Shown piece after piece: positions 18,535-28,471 of a stretch of 64,000 nucleotides of DNA; position 1 is the first letter of the stretch, and each line of letters opens with the position of its first letter. Source of the DNA: Verrucolacustris sp044348085. Its GTDB lineage: Bacteria > Verrucomicrobiota > Verrucomicrobiia > Methylacidiphilales > Verrucolacustridaceae. The translations under genes and the position numbers were made by a program. The stretch spans positions 62,001 through 126,000 of the forward strand of contig JBIKTM010000001.1 of assembly GCA_044348085.1 (NCBI GenBank). The letters run 5' to 3'. The notes under the pieces were generated by a model. It saw only the letters and a list, made by a program, of their open reading frames with translations, searched no databases and had not been told where the DNA came from.

Positions 18535-19593
18535 ATGCCGAACACTCACTGTTGCGAAGGGCTTGGGACTCGCTTTTCGCATTTTCTCCATCGCTACTTT
18601 CTCGTACTCCTGATCAGCTCATATGTTCTGGGGGGACTTTTCCCAGGGTTTGGAAAAGTGATTCGCCATATTTCCTTGGGCCAGATTTCAGTATTCAGGG
18701 AAACAACCTCTTTTTCCATGGGCATGTTGATGCTTGGAATTCTCTTATTCAATGCAGCCCTTTCACTTGAAAGAGTCCGTGATTTAATTCGTACCCCTCG
18801 ATTTCTGGTCGCTGGCTTGGCTGCCAACATGTTTCTACCTGTCATTGTCCTTTATTTTGCCTCGTATGCTATGAGTTTTTGGAGCACATCCGAACACTTG
18901 CAGGCCGTCATCGTGGCCCTCGCGCTTCTTTCCGCAGTCCCAGTTGCAGGTTCCGCCACCGCTTACACACAAAATACAGACGGGGATGTTCCCCTTTCGA
19001 TCGGTCTCGTGCTCCTATCAACATTCCTGAGCCCATGGCTCATGCCCATCTCACTGCATCTGATCAATTATTTTTCCTTTGGCGACTATACCCCAGCGCT
19101 TCTCCAACTGGAGACAGGAGCACCCACTCTTGTCCTATTTCTTTCCGTGCTACTCCCCTCCGTTCTTGGTCTCGGCATGCGTCCGATTTTGGGGACTCAA
19201 CGAATCCAGTCATTCAAACCCTCCCTGAAGCTATTGAACTCCACTTGCCTTTTACTTCTCAATTACACTATGGCTTCCATCGCCCTGCCCCAGGTCTTCG
19301 CATCTCCTGATTGGGGGTTTTTAGCGGCAGCGTTGGGTTTTGGCTCTCTCCTTTGCACGATCGATTTCATGTCTGGATGGTGGATCGCACGAATTCTGCG
19401 AGCTAAGACAGCACAATGTCTGGCACTCATGTTTGGGGTTGGAATGAATAACAATGGCACCGCACTGGTCCTTGCCTCACTTGCTTTCGTCAATACACCC
19501 AAAATCCTTGTTCCGATGATGTTCTATAATCTCGTGCAAAACGTTATCGCCAGCGGTGCTGTCACATTCGTCTCAGCGCGTTCTGACCACTAA
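18535..19593 (+). CDS. BASS-family (bile acid:sodium symporter-like) transporter
   Basis: 352 residues with about nine or ten membrane helices and the two-fold pseudo-repeat of the BASS family (MLGILLFNAALSLERV, LLSAVPVAGSATAYTQN, VGMNNNGTALVLAS). The discontinuous-helix regions around AGSATAYTQ and NNNGTAL are where sodium-binding residues lie in family members. Substrates range from bile acids to organic anions and pyruvate, so the cargo is unknown. It has a strong ribosome binding site (AGGAGG) 8 bases ahead of the ATG. It stands alone on the plus strand between slt and the convergent fmt gene. Confidence 0.85.
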   Translation: MPNTHCCEGLGTRFSHFLHRYFLVLLISSYVLGGLFPGFGKVIRHISLGQISVFRETTSFSMGMLMLGILLFNAALSLERVRDLIRTPRFLVAGLAANMFLPVIVLYFASYAMSFWSTSEHLQAVIVALALLSAVPVAGSATAYTQNTDGDVPLSIGLVLLSTFLSPWLMPISLHLINYFSFGDYTPALLQLETGAPTLVLFLSVLLPSVLGLGMRPILGTQRIQSFKPSLKLLNSTCLLLLNYTMASIALPQVFASPDWGFLAAALGFGSLLCTIDFMSGWWIARILRAKTAQCLALMFGVGMNNNGTALVLASLAFVNTPKILVPMMFYNLVQNVIASGAVTFVSARSDH

Positions 19594-19609
19594 TCTCAAC
19601 TTATTATCT

Positions 19610-20560
19610 TTATCCTTCCCAATTGAGCATCATGCCATTGGTCAATCCAGATCCCCTTGCATACTCCACAGCAGTCATCCGTTTCCGACCCTCCAGCTGA
19701 ACCTCCCGAAGCAGCACCCCGCCTTTCTTTGCAGCCACTAGAATCCCGTGCGGATTCACCTCGACCACCTCCCCGGGCTTTCCATTCGCCCTTCTCGATA
19801 ATATGACGGAGAAGATCTTCAACATCTTTTGATCCTGCCCGTCCGGAATCCAAGTATAAGCACCAGGCCAAGGCTGCATGGCTCGAATGTGCGCATCGAT
19901 CTCCTCTGGATTCTTAGCCCAATCGATCTTGCCATCCTCTTTTTTCATTCGGGGAGCCACCGAAGCCTCTTGGGAGTTCTGTCTCGTGCTCTTCAATTTC
20001 CCTTTTTTGGCCCGCTCCAAAAGATACAAAAGCAGGGGACCGGCTTTTTTTGCCAACCGATCGTGCAGAAGACCTGTTGTCTCACCGGGGCGGATTCGTG
20101 TAGCCACTTTTCCAAGAATATCCCCGGTATCTAGCCCCTCGTTCATCTGCATGATCGTGACCCCTGTTCGCTTCTGTAAATCCCGTACTGCGGCTGCAAT
20201 CGGGGAGGCTCCCCGATATTTCGGCAAAAGCGACCCGTGAACATTCCAGCAACCCAACTCAGGTAGCTCTAAAATCGGCTTTTTTAGGATCTGACCGTAT
20301 GCAACGACCACCATTAAATCGGGCTTCTGATAACGAATTTGGCTTAAAGAAGTGGCCGAATTCACATCCTCAGGCTGAAATACGGTCAATTGATGCCGTA
20401 AGGCACACTCCTTGATAGGGGAGGCAAGCAGCTTCTGAGCCCGTCCAGCAGGACGATCGGGTTGAGTGATTACAGAGAGAACAAAATGGTCATCCGAAGC
20501 AACCAACGCTTCCAAACAAGGAATCCCAAACTCTCCAGTGCCAGCGAAGACAATCCGCAC
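19610..20560 (-). CDS. fmt: Methionyl-tRNA formyltransferase
   Basis: 316 residues beginning with a GTG codon (MRIVFAGTGEFG). The Rossmann formyltransferase core carries HGSLLPKYRGASPI and MNEGLDTGDIL, the 10-formyltetrahydrofolate-binding and catalytic segments. A C-terminal OB-like domain (about 210-316) contacts the tRNA acceptor. It formylates initiator Met-tRNA; the initiator gene itself is at 50.7 kb in this window. The gene is 3 bases after adk on the same strand, so it is probably cotranscribed with adk and the metal ATPase. Confidence 0.95.
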   Translation of the reverse strand: MRIVFAGTGEFGIPCLEALVASDDHFVLSVITQPDRPAGRAQKLLASPIKECALRHQLTVFQPEDVNSATSLSQIRYQKPDLMVVVAYGQILKKPILELPELGCWNVHGSLLPKYRGASPIAAAVRDLQKRTGVTIMQMNEGLDTGDILGKVATRIRPGETTGLLHDRLAKKAGPLLLYLLERAKKGKLKSTRQNSQEASVAPRMKKEDGKIDWAKNPEEIDAHIRAMQPWPGAYTWIPDGQDQKMLKIFSVILSRRANGKPGEVVEVNPHGILVAAKKGGVLLREVQLEGRKRMTAVEYARGSGLTNGMMLNWEG

Positions 20561-20563
20561 TCG

Positions 20564-21187
20564 CTACACGCCCAAGTTGGATAAGGCTTTTTTCGAACGA
20601 CTCACCTTCGTCGTTTGAACTTGATTTAGAATATCCCGAGTAACCTCAAAGGGAAATTGCTCCGCATCGATCTCCTTGACCGTTTTCTCTCCGTAATATT
20701 CCAAAACGGGTTTGGTCTCTTTTTCATACGTTAGAAGCCTGTCGTGAATTACCGCATCACTTGCATCGTCCAAACGATTATCCCTCAGAGCTCTCCTTTT
20801 GAGACGATCTTCTAGCTTCTTCTGGTCATGACAAACCAGATGAAATAAGGCTTCCACGGTTAGGTCATTCACAAGAAGTTTTGCCTGCTCCACATTTCGG
20901 GGAATTCCATCCAACACCAAATGATCAATCTCAGGTTTGAATTTCCCAAGGGTAACCAAGTGCGCCATGTGCTGACGCCACAGATCCACGGTCACATCAT
21001 CAGGGACAAGTTGCCCGGCACTCGAGTACTTTAAAAAGGCTTGGCCCACCTTGGTTCGCAGGTCCATTCCACGAAAAACATCTCCACAGGAAATATGACA
21101 AAAGGCAGGGATTGTCCCCAACACCTTCCCTTGCGTCCCCTTGCCGGAACCAGGCGCCCCGAAGAGTAAGATAGCACGCCAGCGCAT
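20564..21187 (-). CDS. adk: Adenylate kinase (short form)
   Basis: 207 residues with the P-loop GAPGSGKGTQ, the NMP-binding segment ISCGDVFRGM, VLDGIPRNVEQA in place of the more usual GFPR, and the arginine-rich RRALRDNRLDDASDAV region. The LID is short and lacks zinc cysteines. The enzyme equilibrates ATP, AMP and ADP in the cytoplasm. The DGIPR variation and the overall divergence from typical Adk leave some room for a related nucleoside monophosphate kinase. It lies between the metal ATPase (9 bases upstream) and fmt (3 bases downstream). Confidence 0.9.
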   Translation of the reverse strand: MRWRAILLFGAPGSGKGTQGKVLGTIPAFCHISCGDVFRGMDLRTKVGQAFLKYSSAGQLVPDDVTVDLWRQHMAHLVTLGKFKPEIDHLVLDGIPRNVEQAKLLVNDLTVEALFHLVCHDQKKLEDRLKRRALRDNRLDDASDAVIHDRLLTYEKETKPVLEYYGEKTVKEIDAEQFPFEVTRDILNQVQTTKVSRSKKALSNLGV

Positions 21188-21196
21188 CTTCTATTC

Positions 21197-23479
21197 CTAC
21201 ACCTGATCCCCTGCTTTGTGCAATCCGACAAATCCCCCCCGCGATGCCAGTAACCGCAGGCTATTCAAAACAACAATCACGGTACTGCCCTCATGACCTG
21301 CCACCCCCCAAGTCAAAGGGATCGATGCCCCCAAAGCAGCACTCACAAGAAGGACAATTGTGCCAAGAGATAGAACCAGATTCTGAGTGATAATCCTGCG
21401 CGTTCTCCGACTTAAATCGTAAGCCTCCGCAAAACTTTCTAAACGATCTCGCATTAAAATAATGTCCGATTCAGCCAAAGCCGCACCCGTTCCTCTAGCT
21501 CCCATCGCTACTCCGATCTCTGCTGCCGCCAAACTGGGCGCATCATTCACCCCATCTCCCACCATCGCGACTTTCTCCCCCTGCCTAGACCAATCCCGAA
21601 TCGCCTCCACCTTGTCCTCAGGATGTAGGCCAAATCGATACTCTTTCAGCCCCACCTGCTCAGCCACCAGTCGAGCCGCCGCCTCCCGATCTCCCGTCAG
21701 CATGGTCACCTTCAATCCTTGAGCAACTAACCACTCCAGTAATGGCCGACTCGATTTCCGAATTTCATCCTCGAGTAAGATTCTTCCGCGAAGCATTCCC
21801 GCGCCAAAAAAGACTTCCGTTACCCCAGGCGTAGGTGCAGGCAAAGAATCCACCCACTTAGCTCCATCAAAAAAAGTTCTCCTCCCAAGCCGACACTCAT
21901 CTCCGCTCCCTATCTTGCCTTTTAACCCACCCCCAGTAGCAGAGGAAAAGTCCTGCACTTCGGGAATCTGAAACCCCCGCCGACGAGCCTCGCGAACAAT
22001 CGCCACGGAGACAGGATGGAGCGACTGCACCCCCAATCCAGCCGCTTCCCGAAGTAAGGCATCCTCCGCACCCCCCACAACTTCTACAGCGCGCACTTTC
22101 ATCTCTCCCGTCGTTAATGTCCCCGTCTTGTCTAAAGCCACTCGCGTCACGCCTCCTAACCGCTCGATCGGGCTTCCACCTCGAAATAAAATCCCTCGCC
22201 GTGCCCCTGCAGCAATTCCTGCCAAAATCGCTGAGGGTATGGAAAGCACCAACGCACAGGGAGACGCCACCACCAATAAGGTCATTGTTTTATAAAAAGC
22301 TGGGCGCACATCCGCCTTGCCCCATCCCGCAAGACCCCACCAAACAAAAAACATAATCGCACTTAAAGCGAGAATGGATTGGGTGTAACGCGTACCAAAA
22401 CGATCTGTAAACCTCTGTGAAGGTGCTTTCTGTTCCTGGGCCTCCCGAATCAGCCTCAAAATACCCTCTAACGCGCTCTCCTTCGCCCTTCGCAGAACTC
22501 TCAAGTCCACCCTGCCCCATAGGTTTAATGTCCCAGCCAAAACCATTGAGCCGATCTCCTTGGACACGGCCGCGGACTCCCCCGTCAAACTTGACTCATC
22601 TGCGCCACTCCTTCCCTCAATGACCTCCGCATCGACTGGAAAACCATCCCCGGGTCGAACTCTCACTCTCATTCCAGGCTCCAGTAAATCCACCGCTACT
22701 TTCTCCTCCGTTCCGTCCTCAAGAATTCGGATTGCCTCTCGAGGTGCTGCACGGAAAAGACCTGCCAACTCTCGCTCCGTCCGATACGCAGCCAGTTCCT
22801 CCAAGGCACCACTCAGGGAAAAGAGAAATAGAAGAAGAGCTCCCTCATCCCAATGCCCCACACACGCCGCCCCCACCGCAACCGCCAACATCAAGAAGTG
22901 AATTTCCAAAACGCCCGATTTAATTTTATGCCAAACCTCCTCGGCCGTTTTCCATCCCCCTGCAATATAAGCCACCGCAAATAAAAACTTTTCGATCCAC
23001 CCACCTGCCCACCAACCTGCCAAAGCAGCACCCCCGCACAACAGCGCCAAGCTCAGTGGAACTTTCCACTTTTTACCCGCTCCCACAATCGAAGGTAGGT
23101 GCCGAACATCTAACTTCACCCCGCGGAGTACTCTCCAAAACCATAACTTGGGTGCTGTAGGACAACTCTCTCTTTCCAAAATGATCTTCTCGCTCTCTCT
23201 TCTCATACGAACTCCTTCCCCCCAATCCCCTTGAAGCACTCTTCCGCACTTTCCACACCGTGAATCCCCCAACTCCCATCGGCAGACGCTTTCCCCACGC
23301 AACCGTCTCACCGCGTCAGCTAGCTGAGCGGCTCCCTTTTCTCCCGCTCCTGAGGCAGCCGTAGCATAATCAATCTGGCCTTCATGAAAAGACACTGAAA
23401 CAGCACGCAGGTCCGCTGACTCTCCTAACTCATGGGCGAGCAGGTCCAATCCGCAGTTTGGTGTTCCATGATCGTGCAC
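21197..23479 (-). CDS. P1B-type heavy-metal-transporting ATPase (ZntA/CadA-like)
   Basis: 760 residues starting with GTG. Visible elements include a degenerate N-terminal region with a CGKC pair (about residue 75) and membrane helices. An actuator TGES (SSLTGESAAV), the ion-binding SPCALV motif, the phosphorylated DKTGTLT, the nucleotide-domain HPVS and GDGVNDAPSLA complete the core. A final helix has HEGSTVIVVLNSLRLL, typical of zinc/cadmium/lead exporters rather than copper pumps. It would export divalent soft metals across the inner membrane. No regulator of the MerR or ArsR type is beside it. adk follows after 9 bases. Confidence 0.92.
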   Translation of the reverse strand: MHDHGTPNCGLDLLAHELGESADLRAVSVSFHEGQIDYATAASGAGEKGAAQLADAVRRLRGESVCRWELGDSRCGKCGRVLQGDWGEGVRMRRESEKIILERESCPTAPKLWFWRVLRGVKLDVRHLPSIVGAGKKWKVPLSLALLCGGAALAGWWAGGWIEKFLFAVAYIAGGWKTAEEVWHKIKSGVLEIHFLMLAVAVGAACVGHWDEGALLLFLFSLSGALEELAAYRTERELAGLFRAAPREAIRILEDGTEEKVAVDLLEPGMRVRVRPGDGFPVDAEVIEGRSGADESSLTGESAAVSKEIGSMVLAGTLNLWGRVDLRVLRRAKESALEGILRLIREAQEQKAPSQRFTDRFGTRYTQSILALSAIMFFVWWGLAGWGKADVRPAFYKTMTLLVVASPCALVLSIPSAILAGIAAGARRGILFRGGSPIERLGGVTRVALDKTGTLTTGEMKVRAVEVVGGAEDALLREAAGLGVQSLHPVSVAIVREARRRGFQIPEVQDFSSATGGGLKGKIGSGDECRLGRRTFFDGAKWVDSLPAPTPGVTEVFFGAGMLRGRILLEDEIRKSSRPLLEWLVAQGLKVTMLTGDREAAARLVAEQVGLKEYRFGLHPEDKVEAIRDWSRQGEKVAMVGDGVNDAPSLAAAEIGVAMGARGTGAALAESDIILMRDRLESFAEAYDLSRRTRRIITQNLVLSLGTIVLLVSAALGASIPLTWGVAGHEGSTVIVVLNSLRLLASRGGFVGLHKAGDQV

Positions 23480-23564
23480 GGCCTTAGACTATCTATTCCC
23501 AATCCCCTTTGACCAACTTTACTCAACCACTTGCCAAGGTTTTACACCCTACTACTTTTAGAAA

Positions 23565-26477
23565 GTGCCAACCTCCCTTCCCACCCCCTCTTTAACAACT
23601 CCAAAAAGTCCAAATCGGAAACCCACCCTGTCGACTAATCCTGACGATCTCTCTTTCCTATCGCGCCATCTCGGGCCCAATAAAATCACAGAAAAGCAGA
23701 TGCTTGAGACCCTCGGGCTCGCCTCCCTAGAAGATCTTGTTCGGGCAACCCTACCCCAAGGACTGGCCTCCGCTCAGCCCCCTCACCTACCCCCTGCCCG
23801 CTCCGAAACACGCGCTCTTGGTGCCCTTGAGGAAATGCTATCCAAAAATCTCCCATTTCGCTCTCTCATTGGGCTTGGCTATCACGGAACCATAACACCT
23901 CCTGTCCTGCGTCGAGCCATCATGGAAGACCCCGGCTGGTACTCCTCTTACACCCCTTATCAACCCGAGATCTCTCAGGGCCGCTTGGAAGCCCTCCTCA
24001 ATTATCAAACCATGATTCTCGAGCTTACGGGCATGGAGATCGCGAATGCCTCTCTTCTTGACGAAGGTACAGCTGCCGCAGAAGCCGCTTCCCTAGCCCA
24101 AGCCGCTGTTTCTGACAAAACTCGGAAAACAATCTGGCTAACCCCTGGCCTACACCCCTCGACAGCCTCCGTCGTCACAACACGTGCCGCCGCTTTAGGC
24201 TGGAAAGTGATCACATCGGAATCTTTTCCAGAAAAGGAAGCCGCTCACCTTTTTGCAGGTGTCGTGGCTTACCCAGAAAGCGATGGTCGCTTGGCCGACC
24301 CCCAACCCTTCATTCAGCAGCTCAAAAAGGCAGGCGCCCTATCGATCCTAGTCTCGGATCCCCTCGCTCTCCTTCTCTTCACCCCTCCAGGCGAACTAGG
24401 GGCCGACGTTGCCGTAGGTAGTACCCAGCGCTTCGGTGTTCCGATCGGTTTCGGGGGCCCGCATGCAGCTTACTTTGCTACTCGACTCACCCACCAAAGG
24501 CTTCTTCCTGGCCGTCTTATCGGCGTATCCAAAGATTCTGAGGGCCGCACCGCCTTCCGCCTCTCCCTTCAAACACGCGAACAACACATTCGGCGAGACC
24601 GCGCCACCAGCAATATCTGCACCGCACAAGCCCTCCTGGCCACCCTCGCCTCTATGTACGCGATTCACCACGGCCCCAAAGGCCTTCACCAAATCGCGCT
24701 CCGCATCCACCAACACGCCCAACGTCTTGCCGCTGGCCTTAAACTCCGTGGATTCTCAATCCTTCACCCCCTCTACTTCGACACCCTCCATATTCAAGGC
24801 TCCTCCACAGCTCTTCAATCCGCATTTACCCAAGCCGCAAGAGCCCAGACAAACTTCCGCCTCTTCCCCAATGGCGACCTGGGAATCACCTTAGATGAGC
24901 GCACCGATGAGGCCGAAGTCGATCGTCTCCTATCCTTTTTCGGATCTGCCAAACTCCCCCAGCCCTCAAGCGAATTTAAGCCGCTAGCCTCTGAGCTAAC
25001 TCGCAAGACACCAACACTCCGTCACCCGATTTTCACATCCCACGCCAACGAGAACGAACTCCTCCGCTACATACGGCGCCTCGCAGCAAAAGATCTCACC
25101 CCAGCTCAGTCCATGGTCCCTCTCGGTTCCTGCACGATGAAACTAAACGCCGCTTCCGAACTCACGCCTCTAGGTTGGTCGACCGTAGCCGACCCACACC
25201 CGTACGCCCCCACTGAACAAAACCCCGGCTACCTCAAGATGATCCACGACCTGGAAACATGGCTGGGTGAAATCACCGGGCTTCCACATGTCTCCCTGCA
25301 GCCCAATGCAGGCTCCCAAGGCGAATACGCAGGCCTTCTCTCGATCCGGGCTTGGCATCAATCCCGTGGGGACACCCAGCGAGATATCTGCCTGATTCCC
25401 GTCTCCGCGCACGGAACTAACCCCGCCAGCGCCGTCCTCGTTGGTTTTCGAGTTGTTCCTGTCGCTTGCGACAACCAAGGCAACGTGGATCTCAAAGACC
25501 TTGATGCCAAACTGAAAGAACACGGACCCCGAGTTGCCGCTGCCATGGTCACCTACCCATCAACGCACGGTGTTTTCGAAACGGCGATCCGTGACATCTG
25601 TAAAAAAGTTCACGATGCAGGGGGACAGGTTTATATGGACGGAGCAAACCTGAACGCCCTTGTCGGAATCTGTAGACCTGGCGAATTCGGAATCGATGCC
25701 TGCCACCTCAACCTTCACAAAACTTTCTGTATCCCACACGGAGGGGGAGGACCTGGAGTCGGCCCCATCGCAGTCGCAAACCACCTGGCTGCTTTCCTCC
25801 CCTCCCATCCACATCAGATTCTAAAAAAAGACCAAGTAGGTCCAGTCGCCTCAGCCCCTTACGGCAGTGCGAGCATCCTGGTCATTCCTTGGATGTTTCT
25901 CGCAATGGTTGGGGGTAAGGGACTCGCTCGCTGTACAGAAGTCGCCATCTTAAACGCCAACTATCTCGCCAAACGCCTCTCCAACCACTACCCGATTCTT
26001 TATCGGGGCGCAGGAGGCTGGGTTGCCCACGAGTTCATCCTCGATTTTCGCCCCTTCAAAGCCTCCGCAGGTATCGAGGTAGAGGACGTAGCCAAACGGT
26101 TGATGGATTATGGGTTTCATGCCCCGACGATGTCTTGGCCAGTGGGGGGAACCCTGATGATTGAACCTACCGAATCTGAATCCCGCGAGGAACTGGATCG
26201 ATTTGCCGATGCTATGATCTCAATCCGAGAAGAGATCGCTGAAATTGAGTCAGGAAAAATGGATCGCAATCGTAACCCCTTGAAACTCGCCCCCCATCCT
26301 GCGGGCGATGTCACATCGGACAGCTGGAATCGCCCCTACTCGCGCGAAAAAGCAGCATATCCAGCCCCTTGGACTCGCTCGTGGAAATACTGGCCAACCG
26401 TATCCCGAATTGACGCCGTCCACGGCGACCGAAACCTCGTCTGCTCCTGCCCCACAGTCGAAGAACTCTCGAGCTAA
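23565..26477 (+). CDS. gcvP: Glycine dehydrogenase (decarboxylating), P protein
   Basis: 970 residues, the single-chain form with both alpha and beta halves. The family N-terminal element FLSRHLGP is present, and the PLP lysine is Lys719 in LNLHKTFCIPHGGGGPG. P protein decarboxylates glycine and passes the aminomethyl group to lipoylated GcvH. The frame begins at a GTG (23565) with a poor ribosome binding site. gcvT and gcvH are not in this neighbourhood. The next gene, on the opposite strand and overlapping by 4 bases at the stops, encodes a disulfide oxidoreductase related to the L protein, but its motif does not prove that role. Confidence 0.96.
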   Translation: MPTSLPTPSLTTPKSPNRKPTLSTNPDDLSFLSRHLGPNKITEKQMLETLGLASLEDLVRATLPQGLASAQPPHLPPARSETRALGALEEMLSKNLPFRSLIGLGYHGTITPPVLRRAIMEDPGWYSSYTPYQPEISQGRLEALLNYQTMILELTGMEIANASLLDEGTAAAEAASLAQAAVSDKTRKTIWLTPGLHPSTASVVTTRAAALGWKVITSESFPEKEAAHLFAGVVAYPESDGRLADPQPFIQQLKKAGALSILVSDPLALLLFTPPGELGADVAVGSTQRFGVPIGFGGPHAAYFATRLTHQRLLPGRLIGVSKDSEGRTAFRLSLQTREQHIRRDRATSNICTAQALLATLASMYAIHHGPKGLHQIALRIHQHAQRLAAGLKLRGFSILHPLYFDTLHIQGSSTALQSAFTQAARAQTNFRLFPNGDLGITLDERTDEAEVDRLLSFFGSAKLPQPSSEFKPLASELTRKTPTLRHPIFTSHANENELLRYIRRLAAKDLTPAQSMVPLGSCTMKLNAASELTPLGWSTVADPHPYAPTEQNPGYLKMIHDLETWLGEITGLPHVSLQPNAGSQGEYAGLLSIRAWHQSRGDTQRDICLIPVSAHGTNPASAVLVGFRVVPVACDNQGNVDLKDLDAKLKEHGPRVAAAMVTYPSTHGVFETAIRDICKKVHDAGGQVYMDGANLNALVGICRPGEFGIDACHLNLHKTFCIPHGGGGPGVGPIAVANHLAAFLPSHPHQILKKDQVGPVASAPYGSASILVIPWMFLAMVGGKGLARCTEVAILNANYLAKRLSNHYPILYRGAGGWVAHEFILDFRPFKASAGIEVEDVAKRLMDYGFHAPTMSWPVGGTLMIEPTESESREELDRFADAMISIREEIAEIESGKMDRNRNPLKLAPHPAGDVTSDSWNRPYSREKAAYPAPWTRSWKYWPTVSRIDAVHGDRNLVCSCPTVEELSS

Positions 26478-27889
26478 AAAGTAATCTTTTCGGCTATCTC
26501 CTCTGCGGGATAGGTCCAGATCTCAGATAAGGTCGGGTGATAGTGTGGCATCTCGGCCATCTCTTTGGCAGTCCCCCGATACCGCATCACCGCCATCGGC
26601 TCATGAATCAGATCCGAGGCATGCGGCCCGACCACCTCCGCCCCAACAATTTCGCCCCTTTGCTTTAATGCGATCAGTTTCACAAAGCCGTTCAACTCCC
26701 CCATCACAATCGACTTCCCATGGTCGGCAAAAGGATAACTTGCCGTAACGATCTCCCACCCCCTCTCACGACACTCCCTTTCCGAATAACCAACTCCCGC
26801 CGCCTCAGGAGAGGTAAAGATCACCTCCAGCTTCATCCGATAATCCATCTTCTCCCGGAGATCCCCACCCTTAAGAAGTTGAGCCGCGTTTTTGGCTGCC
26901 ACCTCCCCCTGCTGGATCGCCAGATGCACCACCTCATACGGGCCACACACATCTCCGGCGGCAAAGATATGCGGAACACTGCTCTGCTGGGTTTCTGATA
27001 CCGCAATTTTGCCTTTCGTGATTTCAAGCCCCGCTTGCTCACAATCCAAGCCCGACAAATCCGGCTCCCGCCCTAATGCCTGAAGAATCTGCTCTGCTTC
27101 TACCGATTTTTTCTTACCCCCTTGCAGAAACTCTACCCTTTTCATTTTTCCTTTCTGCATCACCTGTACAATCTCGGTTCCACAAAAAACATCCGTCCCA
27201 TTCTGCCGAAAGACTTTCTCTAAAACCTGCCCCACTTTGGGATCTGATTCGGGCAACAGTTGGGAACTCCGCTGGATGACCGTCACCTTGACCCCCAGAT
27301 GGGCGTAGTACTGCGCGAACTCCAAGGCCACAGCTCTTCCTCCCAGCACAATCAGACTCTTGATAGGCTTCGAATCCTTCAAACACTCATCACTTGTCCA
27401 ATAGCCCGTCTTTTCCAATCCGGGTATTTCACGTCTGGCTGTTCTTGATCCAGTGGACACAACAAAACTCTTAGACTCAATTTCCGCAGGGACCTTATCT
27501 TTTCCCACCGCCTCCAACATAAGGCGATGCGACCCAAGAAATTTTGCGCGGGCCCGATAAAAGGTAAAATTCCCCTCCTCCAACTGCCCTTTGCGGTACT
27601 CCGCAAACTCTCGTATCAAGCGATCTTTTCTTTTTAGAATCTCTTTCCAATCGGGTTTCGGCTTTCCCACGCGAATTCCAAACTCCGCTGCTCGCCCGAT
27701 TTCATGATTACGATGAGCACTCTCCAGCATAGTCTTGGTCGGCATACACCCACGTAAAATACACAACCCTCCCACCTGCTTTCCTCCCTCAAGGATTACC
27801 ACCCTCAATCCCAGCGCTGCCGCTGTCCTCGCTGCAGCAAACCCAGCACTCCCCGCACCAATCACGGCCAGGTCAAAAGTCTGAGCCAT
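26474..27889 (-). CDS. FAD-dependent pyridine nucleotide-disulfide oxidoreductase (Lpd/MerA-like)
   Basis: 471 residues from ATG 27889 (MAQTFDLAVIGAGSAG), preferred over a start inside the upstream gene. FAD-binding GAGSAG, the redox pair Cys43/Cys48 (GGLCILRGCMPTK), an NAD(P)H domain (VLGGRAVALEFA), the second FAD motif IFAAGDVCG and the active-site His region (HYHPTLSE) are intact. The redox loop differs from the classic GGTCxNVGCxPSK of lipoamide dehydrogenase, so it may be lipoamide dehydrogenase, mercuric-reductase-like or a related reductase. It is 7 bases after the GNAT gene and ends convergent on gcvP. Confidence 0.85.
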   Translation of the reverse strand: MAQTFDLAVIGAGSAGFAAARTAAALGLRVVILEGGKQVGGLCILRGCMPTKTMLESAHRNHEIGRAAEFGIRVGKPKPDWKEILKRKDRLIREFAEYRKGQLEEGNFTFYRARAKFLGSHRLMLEAVGKDKVPAEIESKSFVVSTGSRTARREIPGLEKTGYWTSDECLKDSKPIKSLIVLGGRAVALEFAQYYAHLGVKVTVIQRSSQLLPESDPKVGQVLEKVFRQNGTDVFCGTEIVQVMQKGKMKRVEFLQGGKKKSVEAEQILQALGREPDLSGLDCEQAGLEITKGKIAVSETQQSSVPHIFAAGDVCGPYEVVHLAIQQGEVAAKNAAQLLKGGDLREKMDYRMKLEVIFTSPEAAGVGYSERECRERGWEIVTASYPFADHGKSIVMGELNGFVKLIALKQRGEIVGAEVVGPHASDLIHEPMAVMRYRGTAKEMAEMPHYHPTLSEIWTYPAEEIAEKITF

Positions 27890-27896
27890 ACAAAGA

Positions 27897-28451
27897 CTAA
27901 GACCCAGTGGGTGTGCTGAAATCAATCACACTGCCTTGTCCGCCAAATTTAGGGTACAGATAACGCGCCGCAGGAACCCCCTCCCTCGTAATGACAGATG
28001 CCCTCTCCAGCCCCTTGTCAGCCAAATGCCGCAAGGAGGCTTGAAGCAAGGCCAATCCCAACCCCCTTCGCTGATACTCATAATCCATAATAATTCCGGA
28101 CAAGAGTTGAGGCCCCTCCCCCTCGATGGGCAGTAGGGCGCTATACCCCACGATCCGAGATCCGTGCAAAAGAACGAAAAAGTCCATCCCTGCAATGGGT
28201 TTACCTTCTGGGAATATTCGTTTCCTCAACTCATCCAGATGGGCCTCCAAACCAATCATCCAGGCCTTTTCATTTAGAAAAGCCCTCTGAATTCCCTCCC
28301 ATAAATTTTCCACATCGGGAGCAGGCTGAATCCTAATTTCGTGCTTCGGAGGTAAAGAGAGTGAAAGAGCGGGCACCTTGGACAGGTCCCACACAAAACG
28401 AATCTTCTTATTGAATCGACTCACCCCACCATTGGAACGCAGATGCCTCAA
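27897..28451 (-). CDS. GNAT-family N-acetyltransferase
   Basis: Up to 184 residues. The C-terminal two thirds has the GNAT fold, with the acetyl-CoA pyrophosphate-binding loop YQRRGLGLALL preceded by the strand GIIMDYEY. The acceptor is unknown. The frame begins with TTG at 28451, and a GTG at 28424 is an equally plausible start; neither has a clear ribosome binding site. It lies 20 bases after pyrE and 7 bases before the flavin disulfide reductase gene, so the four genes ridA-pyrE-GNAT-reductase look like one transcript. Confidence 0.8.
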   Translation of the reverse strand: MRHLRSNGGVSRFNKKIRFVWDLSKVPALSLSLPPKHEIRIQPAPDVENLWEGIQRAFLNEKAWMIGLEAHLDELRKRIFPEGKPIAGMDFFVLLHGSRIVGYSALLPIEGEGPQLLSGIIMDYEYQRRGLGLALLQASLRHLADKGLERASVITREGVPAARYLYPKFGGQGSVIDFSTPTGS

Positions 28452-28471
28452 AAGGCCAAGCGGGAAACGAC

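Noticed and set aside
23480..23564. Possible glycine riboswitch ahead of gcvP
   Set aside because: Only 85 bases separate it from the divergent gene and no glycine-aptamer core is visible.
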